Shown one piece after another: positions 8,814-15,983 of a stretch of 15,983 nucleotides of DNA. Source of the DNA: an uncultured Myxococcales bacterium. Lineage in GTDB: Bacteria; Myxococcota; UBA727; VGSZ01. The DNA is taken from assembly GCA_903952805.1 (NCBI GenBank), contig CAJBHN010000614.1, positions 1 to 15,983 on the forward strand. Direction: 5' to 3'. The translations under genes were made by a program, and so were the position numbers. Numbering within the stretch: position 1 is the stretch's first letter; the number at the start of each line of letters is the position of its first letter. A model generated the notes under the pieces. It saw nothing but the letters and a program-made list of their open reading frames with translations. It ran no database searches and was not told where the DNA came from.

Positions 8814-9722
8814 ATGAGCGCACGTTTCCATCCCATCGGTGAACCCGGCCGCCCCTGGACCGACGACGACAAAGCCCGCTGGCAGCAGGGGCAGGTGCAG
8901 CGGCGCAGCTCCAGCGATGTCAGCGACCGCGTCCGAGCCATCGCGGCGGCGGGTCGTTTCGACGTCGTGGAGTACGGTCGCGTCGGGTTGCATCGCCTGC
9001 TCGCCCTGCGCACCCGGGCGTGGCATGCGCAGCGTCCCATCGTCATCGTCACCGGTGGCGTGCATGGCTACGAAACGAGCGGGGTGCACGGCGCGCTGGC
9101 GTTTTTGGAGGGAAGCGCGGCGGCGTACGATGGGCGGGCAAACCTCGTCGTGGTGCCCTGCGTCAGCCCGTGGGCGTATGAGCGCATCCAGCGTTGGAAC
9201 GCTGCGGCCATCGATCCGAATCGGTCGTTCCGCGTCGGCGGCGTCGCCGAGGAGAGCCTCGCGCTCATGGCCTTCATCGCACCTTGGCGGGACACGGCCC
9301 TGCTGCACATCGACCTGCACGAGACCACCGACAGCGACGAGAGCGAATTTCGTCCGGCGTTGGCGGCCCGCGACGGCAAGGCGTACGCGCCGGGCACCAT
9401 CCCCGACGGCTTCTACCTCGTCGACGACGCCGCCAAACCGCAGCCGGCCTTCCAGGCGGCCATCATTGCCGCGGTGGCGCAGGTGACCCACATCGCCCCC
9501 GCCGACGACAAGGGCGAGCTTATCGGGTGTCAGCTCAAGGGCCCCGGCGTCATCGAGTATGCGGTGAAGTCCCTCGGCCTGTGCGCCGGCATGACCAACG
9601 CCCGCTTCACGACGACGACGGAGGTCTATCCAGACAGCCCGCGGGCCACGCCGACCATCTGCAACGACGCCCAGGTCGCCGCCGTCACCGCCGCCATCGA
9701 CTTCGCCCTCGCCGCCGTCTGA
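8814..9722 (+). CDS. M14-family zinc carboxypeptidase-like protein
   Basis: The 302-aa protein carries the full set of M14 metallopeptidase residues. The zinc ligands are His84 and Glu87 in HGYE and His169 in DLHE. Substrate carboxylate contacts Asn136-Arg137 lie in DPNRSF, and the general base is Glu270 in TTTTEVYPD. The family removes C-terminal residues from peptides, or acyl groups in the AstE/aspartoacylase branch. There is no signal peptide, so it probably acts in the cytoplasm on small peptides, possibly from cell-wall or protein turnover. The ATG at 8814 is chosen because the sequence just after it leads into the family fold. An in-frame GTG at 8781 would add 11 low-complexity residues, and neither start has a good SD site. 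It is transcribed alone, convergent with the amidase. Peptidase versus deacylase cannot be settled here. Confidence 0.85.
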   Translation: MSARFHPIGEPGRPWTDDDKARWQQGQVQRRSSSDVSDRVRAIAAAGRFDVVEYGRVGLHRLLALRTRAWHAQRPIVIVTGGVHGYETSGVHGALAFLEGSAAAYDGRANLVVVPCVSPWAYERIQRWNAAAIDPNRSFRVGGVAEESLALMAFIAPWRDTALLHIDLHETTDSDESEFRPALAARDGKAYAPGTIPDGFYLVDDAAKPQPAFQAAIIAAVAQVTHIAPADDKGELIGCQLKGPGVIEYAVKSLGLCAGMTNARFTTTTEVYPDSPRATPTICNDAQVAAVTAAIDFALAAV

Positions 9723-9758
9723 GGTCGACGTCTGGCTGGCAGCTCCCACCGGTGCCGT

Positions 9759-9818
9759 GTCGTCGTCATGGTCGTCGTCATGGTCGTCGTCGTCGTGATC
9801 GTCATCGTCGTCGTCGAC
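9759..9818. repeat. GTCGTC-rich microsatellite between convergent genes
   Basis: Two exact 12-bp copies of GTCGTCGTCATG (9759-9770, 9771-9782) run into further GTC/ATC triplets up to 9818. The tract fills most of the 100-bp gap between the stops of the M14 gene and the amidase gene. No hairpin terminator was found in this gap. Confidence 0.85.
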
Positions 9819-9822
9819 ACGG

Positions 9823-11385
9823 TCATAAGCAGATGGTCGGACGTCCTTCGTCCTGGTGCACGCCGGCTTCGATGGCCGCCATCACCGCCAACACGACGTC
9901 TTCGCGCCAGGGGCGGGCCACCACCTGCACGCCGACGGGGAGGCCGGCGGAGTCGACGTCGACGCGGGCGGCCACTTTTTCCAGGCGACCGTGGGGTGAA
10001 GGCCGCGCTTCTTCGTCGCGATGCACCGACGTCACCGGCACTACGCCGGCGGGAAAGTTCAGCAGGTTGAAGCGCATCGACAACGCACCCCCCAGCGTGA
10101 AATCGCGGCTGGCCCCCAGCGGCAGGGCCGGGGTGGCGTGGGGCGGGCAGATGACGGCGTCGAGACGCTGCTGGCGCCACTGCTCGTGGACCTGGGCTGC
10201 GATCTCCCGCGCCCGCTTCACCAACACCCACAAGCCATCAACGCGCTTCTCGCCCAGCGCCAACATCAGCTGGCCCATCTGTCGCTCACCCAGGCGCATG
10301 GCGGCGTGGCCGGCGAGGGTGCGGGCGGCGTCGGGGACCTTCAACATATTCCACAGCACCGACAACGCCGCGTCGACGTCGGCGCCGTCGAGCTTGCCCT
10401 GCAGCGTGCGACCGCCGTCGGCCGACAGCAGGGCCAGGTAGGTGAAGATGGCCTCCTCGACGAGGATGGGGCTGTACACGACCACCGTGGCCCCAGCGGC
10501 GCGCAGCACACTGGCCGCCCGCAGCACCGCCCGCTGCACCGCCGCCGACGGCCGCACGATGCCGTCGTCGAGAAAGAAGCCAATCCGCAGGCGGCTGACG
10601 TCGATGGCCGTGTGGGGCAGCAGCGGCAGGGGCGGCACGCGTGGGTCGAGCAGCGACTGCTGCTCCGACGACGCCACCGCCATCAACAGCGCAAGGTCGG
10701 CGACGGTGCGACCCATCGGCCCTGTCTGGCCACGCACGCCCTCCTGACCGGGCATCGCCCCCTGGCTGCCGAGGTTTGACCAGCGGTCGTTGGTGGGCTT
10801 CAAGCCGCAGACGCCGCTGAAATGGGCGGGGACCCGGATGGAGCCGCCGATATCGGTGCCGATGCCCGCAGGCGACGCACCGCAGGCGATGGCGGCCCCC
10901 TCGCCACCCGAACTGCCACCGGGGGTGCGACGGGCGTCGTGGGGGTTGGTGGTCTCGCCGTAGATCGGGTTTCTGGCCTCGACGTAGAGCAACGCCTGGC
11001 TGACGTTGGTCTTGCCAAGAAAGACCGCGCCCGCCTCGCGCAGCACCGACACAATGACGGCGTCGTTGTCGGCCCGATGCTGCAGACGGGAGGGCAGCCC
11101 CAGGGTGGCGGCGGTGCCGCGGACGTCGAGGCTCTCTTTGATGCTGATGGGCACGCCGTCGAGCGCCGAGCGTCGCTCGCCGCGCTGCCGACGTGCGTCG
11201 GCGTCGTGGGCCGACTGCAGCGCCTCCGGCTGCATGACGAGCGCAAAGGGTCGATAGCGCGGCTGCACTTGCTCGATGCGGGCCAAAAACGCCGTCGTCA
11301 CCTCCGTCGACGACAGCGTGCCGGCACCGATGGCCTCGGAGATTTCAGTCAGCGACAGGCGCAGGATGTCTTCGGCGTGGCTCAT
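9823..11385 (-). CDS. Amidase-signature hydrolase, fatty-acid-amide-hydrolase-like
   Basis: The 520-aa protein hydrolyses an amide to a carboxylate and an amine or ammonia, as for all amidase-signature enzymes. The Ser-cisSer-Lys triad is intact: Lys83 in SIKES, cis-Ser158 in GGSSGGEG and nucleophile Ser182 in GTDIGGSIRVP. These three motifs and HFSGVCGLKPT read close to the FAAH branch, which includes fatty acid amide hydrolases and bacterial enzymes with broad aryl or aliphatic amide substrates. It is not GatA by context, since no gatB or gatC is nearby. The ATG at 11385 is chosen because it begins the normal N-terminal helix (EDILRLSLTEISEAI) with AAAGG nine bases upstream. An ATG at 11463 would overlap the carbonic anhydrase stop and adds no family sequence. 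No signal peptide is seen. It lies 74 bp downstream of the carbonic anhydrase gene on the same strand. Confidence 0.88.
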   Translation of the reverse strand: MSHAEDILRLSLTEISEAIGAGTLSSTEVTTAFLARIEQVQPRYRPFALVMQPEALQSAHDADARRQRGERRSALDGVPISIKESLDVRGTAATLGLPSRLQHRADNDAVIVSVLREAGAVFLGKTNVSQALLYVEARNPIYGETTNPHDARRTPGGSSGGEGAAIACGASPAGIGTDIGGSIRVPAHFSGVCGLKPTNDRWSNLGSQGAMPGQEGVRGQTGPMGRTVADLALLMAVASSEQQSLLDPRVPPLPLLPHTAIDVSRLRIGFFLDDGIVRPSAAVQRAVLRAASVLRAAGATVVVYSPILVEEAIFTYLALLSADGGRTLQGKLDGADVDAALSVLWNMLKVPDAARTLAGHAAMRLGERQMGQLMLALGEKRVDGLWVLVKRAREIAAQVHEQWRQQRLDAVICPPHATPALPLGASRDFTLGGALSMRFNLLNFPAGVVPVTSVHRDEEARPSPHGRLEKVAARVDVDSAGLPVGVQVVARPWREDVVLAVMAAIEAGVHQDEGRPTICL

Positions 11386-11401
11386 GCCCTGCAGCCTTTC
11401 G

Positions 11402-11423
11402 GCTTGCTCGACGCCGCGCAAGC
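11402..11423 (-). promoter_or_regulatory. Stem-loop in the amidase leader
   Basis: GCTTGC (11402-11407) pairs with GCAAGC (11418-11423) around a ten-base loop. It lies just upstream of the AAAGG ribosome binding site of the amidase, where folding could affect translation. Confidence 0.35.
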
Positions 11424-11438
11424 GACAGCACCGGCGCA

Positions 11439-11454
11439 GGTGCCCGGAGGCACC
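11439..11454 (-). terminator. Hairpin just after the carbonic anhydrase stop
   Basis: On the - strand GGTGCC and GGCACC form a 6-bp GC-rich stem with the tetraloop TCCG, starting six bases after the carbonic anhydrase stop codon at 11460. No T-tract follows, so it could be a weak terminator, an RNA 3'-end stabiliser or a chance fold. Confidence 0.35.
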
Positions 11455-11459
11455 CGCGA

Positions 11460-12095
11460 TCACTCGTAACTAAAAGGCGCCGGCACGGGGGTGCCGGGAG
11501 CCACGTTGTTGAGCTCGTGCAAGATGCCGTCGGAGAGGTCGTAGACCCAGGCGTGCAGCCAGGGGCCGCCCCGGTTCTTCCAGGCCCGCTGAATCGTCGA
11601 CATCTTCATCAGGTTGTAGGTTTGGCGGATGACCGTGAGTTCGACGAGACGATCCTCGCGCTGGCGGGGATCGTCGATGGCCGAGAGCTCCGCGAGGTTG
11701 TCGCTGTAGACGTCCTTGATGTTGCGCAGCCATTTGTTGAGCATCCCGAAGTCGTTCGCCGTCATCGCCGCGCGAACGCCGCCACAGCCATGATGGCCAC
11801 ACACGATGATGTGCTCCACTTCGAGGACCTCGACGGCGTACTGGATGACGCAGGCGAGGTTGAGGTCGCTGTGGACCACCAGGTTGGCGATGTTGCGATG
11901 CACGAAGATCTGGCCCGGCCGGGTGCCGGTGATGGCGTCGGCGGGGACCCGGCTGTCGGAGCAACCAATCCACAAGAACTTGGGTGACTGGGATTGGGAG
12001 AGGAGCTCGAAGAACGACGGGTCCTTGGCTCGCATCTGGGCGGACCAGGCCTTGTTCTGGAGGAGAAGCATGTCTGAGGGCTTGTTGTCGACCAT
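11460..12095 (-). CDS. Beta-class carbonic anhydrase
   Basis: The 211-aa enzyme interconverts CO2 and bicarbonate in the cytoplasm. Zinc ligands Cys45 (in GCSDSR), His101 and Cys104 (in CGHHGCGG) are present, with the Asp47-Arg49 dyad typical of beta-carbonic anhydrases. Spacing matches the E. coli Can enzyme with a shift of three residues, and the length is normal. The ATG at 12095 is chosen because MVDNKPSDMLLLQNKAW aligns with the family N-terminus and GAGAG lies eight bases upstream. The in-frame ATG at 12140 adds 15 residues without family character. It sits between tex (114-bp gap) and the amidase (74-bp gap), all on the - strand. The likely role is bicarbonate supply for carboxylation reactions and pH balance. 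The gene symbol can follow E. coli usage but orthology is not proven. Confidence 0.95.
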   Translation of the reverse strand: MVDNKPSDMLLLQNKAWSAQMRAKDPSFFELLSQSQSPKFLWIGCSDSRVPADAITGTRPGQIFVHRNIANLVVHSDLNLACVIQYAVEVLEVEHIIVCGHHGCGGVRAAMTANDFGMLNKWLRNIKDVYSDNLAELSAIDDPRQREDRLVELTVIRQTYNLMKMSTIQRAWKNRGGPWLHAWVYDLSDGILHELNNVAPGTPVPAPFSYE

Positions 12096-12180
12096 GGTGA
12101 TTTCTCTCGATGAAGCAGGAGATGGGCGGGAGGGGATCAATGGCCGCCGACGAGGGTGGCTCGACGGGCTTTGGTGCTGT

Positions 12181-12215
12181 CGGAGAGATTCTCCGTGAGG
12201 GTGATGCCGTCACCC
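12181..12215 (-). terminator. Two adjacent stem-loops at the 3' end of tex
   Basis: CGGAGA/TCTCCG with a three-base loop (12181-12195) and GGGTGA/TCACCC with a five-base loop (12199-12215) lie back to back. The second overlaps the tex stop codon (12210-12212). They could end the tex transcript or separate it from the carbonic anhydrase message. There is no T-tract. Confidence 0.4.
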
Positions 12216-14471
12216 CCGCCGGGCGCTCAGGGCAATGCGCTTGCGCGCCATATCCACCTCGACGACGCGGACGGAGATCCGGTCGCCGGCTTTGACGACG
12301 TCGTGGGGATTGCTCACGAAATGATCCGCGAGCTGGCTGATATGCACCAGCCCATCCTGGTGGACGCCGACGTCGACGAAGGCGCCAAAGGCCGTCACGT
12401 TGGTGACCACCCCTGACAACGTCATGCCGACCACGAGGTCCTTCATCTCGCGCACGTCGTCGCGAAACGACGGCGCTTCGAATTGCTGGCGCGGGTCACG
12501 GCCGGGCTTGCCCAGCTCGGCGACGATGTCGCGCAGCGTCGGTTCGCCGACGTCGGTGCTGCGGTAGCGCTCGATGTCGATGCGCGCCGCCAGCGCGGCG
12601 TTGCCGACCAGCGCCGCCACCGCGACGCCGAGGTCTTTGGCCATCTGCGCCACCAGCGCGTAGCGCTCGGGATGCACCCCCGACGCATCCAACGGATTCG
12701 CCAGCGACGACGTCTCGCCCGATGTCGGGCGCAGCCGCAAGAAGCCCGCCGCCTGCTCGAAGGTCCGGTCGCCCAATCCCTTGACGGCCTTGATGGCCGC
12801 CCGGGTGGCAAACACGCCGTGGCTTTCCCGATGCTGCACGATCTTTTTGGCGAGGGCCGGGCCAATGCCCGCCACGCGCGACAACAGCGGGGCGCTGGCG
12901 GTGTTGACGTCGACACCGACCTGGTTCACGCAGCGCTCCACGACGTGGTCGAGGGCCTTGTGCAATGAACTCTGGTCCACGTCGTGCTGGTATTGCCCCA
13001 CACCAATGGCCTGGGGATCGACCTTGACCAATTCGGCCAGCGGATCTTGCAGACGGCGGCCGATCGAAATGGCGCCGCGAATGGTCAAGTCGATATCGGG
13101 GAATTCCTCACGGGCGATGTCGCTGGCGGAGTAGACGCTGGCGCCGGATTCATTGACCGGCGTGACGATGACGTCGTTGAGCCCGGCGTCTTGCAGGGTA
13201 CGCCGCACAAAGGCCTCGGTCTCTCGACCGGCGGTGCCGTTGCCGACGCCAATGGCCATGGGGTGGTGCTTTTTCACCAGGGCCACCAGCAGCTCGCGGG
13301 CCTCCTGCTCGCCCCGGGCCCCCTGGCTCAGATACAGCGTCACCGTCGTCACAAAGCGGCCGGTGCCGTCGACGACGGCGCATTTGCAGCCCGTGCGCAG
13401 GCCGGGGTCGATGCCGATGACGGGCCTGGCCCCCAGCGGCGCCGACAACAACACGCCGGCGAGGTTTTCGGCGAAGACGTCGATGGCGTCGACGTCGGCG
13501 CGGGCCTTCAGTTCACCGCGCAGCTCGGTTTCAATGGAGGGAAAGAGCAGGCGTTTGTAGCCGTCGTCGATGGCGAGCCCCAATTGCCGCGCCCACGGCG
13601 TGCCCCGCTGCAGACCCAGGCGGGCCTCGATCTTCGGCAACAGCCGGTCGGCGTCGACGTCAAGAGACACCGACAGCACCTCTTCGGCCTCGCCTCGCAA
13701 CACGGCCAAGACCCGGTGGGAGGGAATGCGCGCCAGGCTTTCGGCGAAGTCTTTGTAGGTGTCGAACTTCGAGGCCTTCACATCGTGCGACGACGTGGAG
13801 GCAGCGGCGCTGCGTGCTTCGGCCTGCTTCGGCTTCTTCGCCTTGGCCACCACGACGCCGTCTTTGACGGTGGTGTCGCGCACCAGGGCCCGCACGTCGG
13901 CCCTCTCGGCCATGAATTCAGCGACGATGTCTCGGGCGCCGGCGAGGGCGGCGTCGACGTCGGCGACGTCTTTGCTCGGCGCCACAAAAGGCAGGGCGTC
14001 GCGTTCGGGGGCGCCGAATGTGGGTTGGCGCAAGATCAGGTCGGCGAGGGGTTGCAGGCCCCGTTCGCGGGCCATGGAGGCGCGGGTGCGCCGCTTCTGC
14101 TTGAAGGGCAGGTAGAGGTCTTCGAGGGCCCGCAGGGTCTGGGCCTGCAGCAACAGGGTGCGCAGGGCCGGGGTCAGCTTGCCCTGCTCGTCGACGCTGG
14201 CGATGACGGCGGCCCGGCGTTTTTCAAGTTCGACGTGGGCGTCGTGTCGGGTCTCGATGGCCCGGATCTGGACTTCGTCGAGGCTGCCGGTGAGCTCTTT
14301 GCGATAGCGGGCGATGAACGGGACGGTCGCGCCCTCGTCGAGGAGCCTGAGCACCGCCGCCACCGACGCGGGCGCCACACGCTGGGATGGCGCCGAGATC
14401 GCGGCGGCGATGGCGGCCAGCACCGACGGGGACGCGGACGAAGGAGCAGCGGACGCGGTCGACGTGGTCAT
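12210..14471 (-). CDS. tex: Tex-family RNA-binding transcription accessory protein (S1 domain)
   Basis: The 753-aa length is close to that of E. coli YhgF and other Tex proteins. Domains run in the family order. An N-terminal helical Tex_N region has LDEGATVPFIARYRKELTG near residues 44-62. A helical core includes YLPFKQKRRTRA. An RNase-H-like YqgF fold has GIDPGLRTGCK (Asp355). Helix-hairpin-helix segments cover ~525-600 (VAGIGPALAKKI, Gly535; VKGLGDRTFEQAAGFLR). A C-terminal S1 domain (~680-750) has GVVTNVTAFGAFVDVGVHQDGLVHISQL. Tex binds nucleic acid and affects transcription and RNA processing. An Ala/Ser/Lys-rich stretch with KAKKPKQAEARSAAAS near 214-232 looks like a lineage-specific loop. 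The start at 14471 has no strong SD, but the Tex_N region follows shortly after it. It lies 127 bp downstream of the GH13 gene on the same strand. Confidence 0.96.
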   Translation of the reverse strand: MTTSTASAAPSSASPSVLAAIAAAISAPSQRVAPASVAAVLRLLDEGATVPFIARYRKELTGSLDEVQIRAIETRHDAHVELEKRRAAVIASVDEQGKLTPALRTLLLQAQTLRALEDLYLPFKQKRRTRASMARERGLQPLADLILRQPTFGAPERDALPFVAPSKDVADVDAALAGARDIVAEFMAERADVRALVRDTTVKDGVVVAKAKKPKQAEARSAAASTSSHDVKASKFDTYKDFAESLARIPSHRVLAVLRGEAEEVLSVSLDVDADRLLPKIEARLGLQRGTPWARQLGLAIDDGYKRLLFPSIETELRGELKARADVDAIDVFAENLAGVLLSAPLGARPVIGIDPGLRTGCKCAVVDGTGRFVTTVTLYLSQGARGEQEARELLVALVKKHHPMAIGVGNGTAGRETEAFVRRTLQDAGLNDVIVTPVNESGASVYSASDIAREEFPDIDLTIRGAISIGRRLQDPLAELVKVDPQAIGVGQYQHDVDQSSLHKALDHVVERCVNQVGVDVNTASAPLLSRVAGIGPALAKKIVQHRESHGVFATRAAIKAVKGLGDRTFEQAAGFLRLRPTSGETSSLANPLDASGVHPERYALVAQMAKDLGVAVAALVGNAALAARIDIERYRSTDVGEPTLRDIVAELGKPGRDPRQQFEAPSFRDDVREMKDLVVGMTLSGVVTNVTAFGAFVDVGVHQDGLVHISQLADHFVSNPHDVVKAGDRISVRVVEVDMARKRIALSARRG

Positions 14472-14598
14472 GGCGTCGGTGTCGCCGACCGGGAGGCCCG
14501 TGTCGATCCGGTGCCTTCACACTTTTTCACGCGGGCATGGGCATGGGTATGCAGCCACGTCGACATCGAGCTGCCCACTGTGCGCTGAGCTCGCTTGG
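14472..14598. other. Intergenic region between GH13 gene and tex
   Basis: This 127-bp gap on the - strand leader side of tex holds a TGAAAAAGTGTGA stretch around 14516-14528, AT-rich for this window, and two CCCATG units near 14536-14551. It may hold the tex promoter, but no confident boxes were assigned. Confidence 0.35.
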
Positions 14599-15983
14599 CT
14601 ATTGGCGCGCGAAGCGAAAGAGCTGGGCCGCATGGGGCCCGACGTCGAGGTAGAGGCCGTTTGTGGCGAGGTCGTCGCCGTCGCGCTCGTATTGCTCCTG
14701 GCTCAGCACATCGCGCAGCGTCCACGTGCCCGGGCCGAGGCCCTGGGCGGTCAGCACGGCACGGCATTGGGCGGGTTGGTCGCTGTGGTTGATGACGACG
14801 ACGTCGAAGTGGCCGGCGTCGCCGGGGCGTTGCCATTGCACGAGGGTGAAGGCGAAGTGGGTGCTGTTGTCGTCCCAGGCCGGGCGGGTCTGGGCCAGAT
14901 GCCATTGCCCGCGGCCCACGGCGGTGCCCTTGACCGCCGTCAGCACCCGTTCGTAGACGCGGGCGATGTCGTCGTCACGGGCTTCGTCGGCGCGCCGGGA
15001 CAGCTGGATGCGGGCGAAGCGACGACGACCTTCCAGCTGGCCATCGTGCAGAAAGCGCAGGCCCGGCAGCGCCATCATCAACAGCGCCGCCGCGGTGTGG
15101 GCCGGTGCGGGCAGTTTGGCGTTGACGCGGGGTTCGTCGTGGTTCTCCAGAAAATGCGCGCGGCGGGCGTTCTTGTCGCCGAGCCCATGCAGGTGGCCCG
15201 TCACGCCCCAATCCCGGTGCATGACGAGGTCGTAGAGCTTTTTGTCGTAGGCGTAGTCAAAGCCCAGGCCGCAGAGACGGTCCTCAAGATCCCAATAGGC
15301 CTCGGCGAGAAAGACAAAGCCCGGGTGCTGGCTCTTGACGGTGGCGATGGCGCTCCACCAGAACTCCTCGGCGCAGGGCTGGATGGGCTGGCCATGTTGG
15401 TCCATCGCCGGCACATGGGCCCACGTTTTGGCGAAGACGTCGTTGAGCAGCAGCATGGCCATGTCGCAGCGGACGCCGTCGCAGCGGGCGGCGACTTTTT
15501 CGAGCTGCTCAATCATGGCCCGGCGGGTCTCTCCACGGCGGTAGTCGAGCTGCAGCGTGTCGGTCCAGCCGGCGAAGAAGGGGTCTTTGCCGTGGGCGAG
15601 GATGCGCTCGCCGTAGACGCCACGAATCTTGATCGCGTCGCCAATCTGCACGTCGCTGTCGACCGGCGCGCCCACAAAGAGATTGGGTCGCTGGATGGCC
15701 CAGCTGTGGTCGACGCCGGTGTGGTTGGGCACGAAGTCGAGGATCAACTTGATGCCCCGCTCCGCCAGGCGACCCCGCAGCGCCTTCAAGCCGTCGTCGC
15801 CGCCGATGGAGGGAGGCACGGCATAGGCGCTGACCGAATAGGGGGAGCCGCAGATGTCGTCGGGCGACCAGCCTGGCAGGGCCTCGTCGTACTCGCGCTT
15901 CATGACGTCGATGCGACCGGCCTCCTGGCGGGCTTTGGCCCCCGTGGGCCACAAGCCCATCAACCACAGATGCGTCACGCCCA
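14599..15983 (-). CDS. GH13 alpha-amylase-family enzyme (5' end outside window)
   Basis: The frame stays open to the last base, so the N-terminus is outside the window; the GTG at 15978 is used only for numbering (459 residues visible). The sequence enters the TIM barrel at the GVTHLWLMGLWP strand. All four GH13 regions follow: I, DFVPNH (81-86); II, GVRCDMA with Arg170 and nucleophile Asp172; III, FLAEAYWDLE with acid/base Glu226; IV, FLENHD with Asp281. The retaining catalytic triad is therefore complete. After the barrel, PGLRFLHDGQLEGRR (305-319) and a C-terminal beta domain (~375-459) close the protein. The family hydrolyses or transfers alpha-glucosidic bonds, as in starch, glycogen or trehalose metabolism; the exact substrate is not decidable here. 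No signal peptide can be judged because the start is missing. It is the first visible gene of the - strand run leading to tex. Confidence 0.9.
   Translation of the reverse strand, partial: GVTHLWLMGLWPTGAKARQEAGRIDVMKREYDEALPGWSPDDICGSPYSVSAYAVPPSIGGDDGLKALRGRLAERGIKLILDFVPNHTGVDHSWAIQRPNLFVGAPVDSDVQIGDAIKIRGVYGERILAHGKDPFFAGWTDTLQLDYRRGETRRAMIEQLEKVAARCDGVRCDMAMLLLNDVFAKTWAHVPAMDQHGQPIQPCAEEFWWSAIATVKSQHPGFVFLAEAYWDLEDRLCGLGFDYAYDKKLYDLVMHRDWGVTGHLHGLGDKNARRAHFLENHDEPRVNAKLPAPAHTAAALLMMALPGLRFLHDGQLEGRRRFARIQLSRRADEARDDDIARVYERVLTAVKGTAVGRGQWHLAQTRPAWDDNSTHFAFTLVQWQRPGDAGHFDVVVINHSDQPAQCRAVLTAQGLGPGTWTLRDVLSQEQYERDGDDLATNGLYLDVGPHAAQLFRFARQ

Noticed and set aside
8490..9749. Open frame of 419 codons on the - strand
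   Set aside because: It is antisense to the M14 peptidase, which has a full set of catalytic residues, and no family resemblance was seen in it.
12984..14588. Open frame of 534 codons on the + strand
   Set aside because: It is antisense to tex, whose domains cover the whole region. No motif or SD supports it.

Overview
The window is high-GC DNA with a strong GTC/GAC codon preference and gene-dense packing. It carries a lipoprotein with a (Gly-Glu)11 linker, a beta-helix surface protein, and a large secreted Ig-array protein with a Cys-containing DxDGDG linker. This combination fits a Myxococcota-type or related deltaproteobacterial chromosome. That placement is inferred from protein style, not from a marker gene. 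No tRNA, rRNA, IS element, prophage gene or CRISPR array was seen.

Layout. Positions 1-4996 (+ strand) hold a surface/export pair. The first is a 5'-truncated secreted protein of repeated Ig-like domains ending in a PHB-depolymerase/feruloyl-esterase-like catalytic domain. Eight bases downstream is a secreted Pro/Ala/Thr-rich protein with two C-terminal membrane segments. Positions 5108-5204 hold a 13-bp tandem repeat and a strong hairpin between convergent genes. Positions 5242-8475 (- strand) hold the Gly-Glu-linker beta-helix lipoprotein and, upstream of it, a GT1-type glycosyltransferase. Positions 8476-8813 are a divergent intergenic stretch. Positions 8814-9722 (+) encode an M14 zinc carboxypeptidase-like protein. 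Positions 9823-15983 (-) form a same-strand run, in transcription order: a GH13 alpha-amylase-family enzyme (5' end outside the window), the Tex RNA-binding protein, a beta-carbonic anhydrase, and an amidase-signature hydrolase of FAAH-like character.

How the genes fit together. The left half is about the cell surface: an adhesin-like array carrying an esterase, a membrane-anchored proline-rich protein and a beta-helix lipoprotein. The right half is mostly cytoplasmic housekeeping or catabolism with intact catalytic residues. There is no convincing multi-gene novel system. The most unusual items are the multi-domain esterase with a Cys-rich insertion in its catalytic domain, the three-fold ~187-residue repeat of the lipoprotein, several in-frame microsatellites, and two stem-loops between carbonic anhydrase and amidase.
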